DNA from: Rubrivivax sp.
GTDB taxonomy: Bacteria; Pseudomonadota; Gammaproteobacteria; Burkholderiales; Burkholderiaceae_C
Direction: 5' to 3'
NCBI GenBank assembly: GCA_022843905.1
Contig: JALHMT010000004.1
Coordinates: 129,205 to 193,204, forward strand
DNA: 64,000 nt
The notes under the pieces were generated by a model. That model was given only the letters and a program-made list of their open reading frames with translations. It was not told the DNA's origin and ran no database searches. Shown piece by piece: positions 63,661 through 64,000 of the stretch. Each line of letters begins with the position of its first letter. Within the stretch, counting starts at the first letter, position 1. The translations under genes and the position numbers were made by a program.

Positions 63661-64000
63661 CGCCCGACCTGATGGATGCCGGCGCCAAGGCGCTGGCCGC
63701 CCACCAGGAGCGCAGCCGCCCGTTCACCGCGGCAGAGCCCTACTTCGCACAGGGCGTGGCGCTCTACGTCGACGGCATCACCGTCAGCTTCGACGGATTC
63801 AAGGCGCTCAACGACCTGTCGCTGACCATCAACGTGGGCGAGCTGCGCTGCATCATCGGGCCCAACGGCGCCGGCAAGACGACGATGATGGACTGCATCA
63901 CCGGCAAGACCCGGCCCGATGCCGGCAAGGTGTTCTTCGGCTCGAACATCGACCTGCTGCGCCTGACGGAACCGGCGATCGCGCAGATCGGCGTCGGCCG
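63657..64000 (+). CDS. urtD: Urea ABC transporter ATPase UrtD (3' end off the right edge)
   Basis: UrtD is one of two ATPases powering the urea importer. About 114 residues are visible, starting at GTG 63657, whose TGA-overlap with the urtC stop gives GTGA coupling: MTPDLMDAGAKALAAHQ, then ALYVDGITVSFDGFKALNDLSLTINVGELRCIIGPNGAGKTTMMDCITGKTRPDAGKVFFG with the Walker A motif GPNGAGKTT. The N-terminal extension of about 35 residues is typical of UrtD. An ATG at 63672 is an alternative start. The gene is cut by the window edge. Confidence 0.93.
   Translation, partial: MTPDLMDAGAKALAAHQERSRPFTAAEPYFAQGVALYVDGITVSFDGFKALNDLSLTINVGELRCIIGPNGAGKTTMMDCITGKTRPDAGKVFFGSNIDLLRLTEPAIAQIGVG

Overview
This is a GC-rich (roughly 68-70 percent by eye) chromosomal window from a motile betaproteobacterium. 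Gene content and order point to Burkholderiales, probably the Rubrivivax-Leptothrix-Methylibium group: flhDC next to motA, a urt-ure urea cluster, a Bug/TctC binding protein, a WecG-type transferase, and short CCCCGAAGCGCC-type intergenic palindromes. Nothing looks like a prophage, insertion sequence, plasmid or CRISPR array. The genus is an inference; the order is fairly secure.

Region 1 (1-21594) is a flagellar locus. On the minus strand are motA (cut by the left edge), a membrane-linked methyltransferase, flhC and flhD. On the plus strand come two tandem flagellins, fliD, fliS, fliT and a YcgR-type PilZ brake protein, then two type IV pilin-like genes. fliE (minus) is divergent from fliFGHIJK and fliLMNOPQR. 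I find a recurring sigma-28 (FliA) promoter, TCAA or TAAG-N15-G(C/T)CGATA(A/T), before motA, fliC1, fliD and fliS, with a weaker match before fliC2. Two further copies are unexpected. One lies inside the 3' end of flhC and points into a short terminator-bounded RNA. The other lies before a degenerate HD-GYP gene far outside the locus (35704).

Region 2 (21628-52607) is mostly housekeeping: a ferritin-like DUF455 protein, xerD, a Bug binding protein, an AEC carrier, queG overlapping tsaE, amiC, mutL, a CBS protein, ybaK, a DUF2975/XRE pair behind an AT-rich palindromic operator, an acyl-CoA ligase, the HD-GYP-like protein, ychF, gmd, a WecG-family transferase, prfB with its programmed frameshift, pepN, fbp, a histidine phosphatase, a BaiN-like flavoprotein, tRNA-Thr(CGT), a Crp/Fnr regulator, a zinc metallopeptidase, dcd and a DUF962 protein.

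Region 3 (52646-64000) is a urea uptake and urease island. Structural and accessory genes run on the minus strand in the order ureA-hupE-ureB-ureC-ureE-ureF-ureG-ureD, with one small membrane-protein gene inverted between ureC and ureE. The urea ABC transporter urtABCD runs on the plus strand and leaves the window inside urtD. The 358-bp region between ureA and urtA carries two back-to-back sigma-54 promoters and an NtrC-like 17-mer. This suggests that nitrogen limitation switches on urea import and hydrolysis together.

The most interesting signal is the predicted FliA-dependent small RNA from the flhC 3' end (about 1329-1409). It would have two hairpins, a U7 tail and an exposed CUCCUCCU anti-Shine-Dalgarno stretch.
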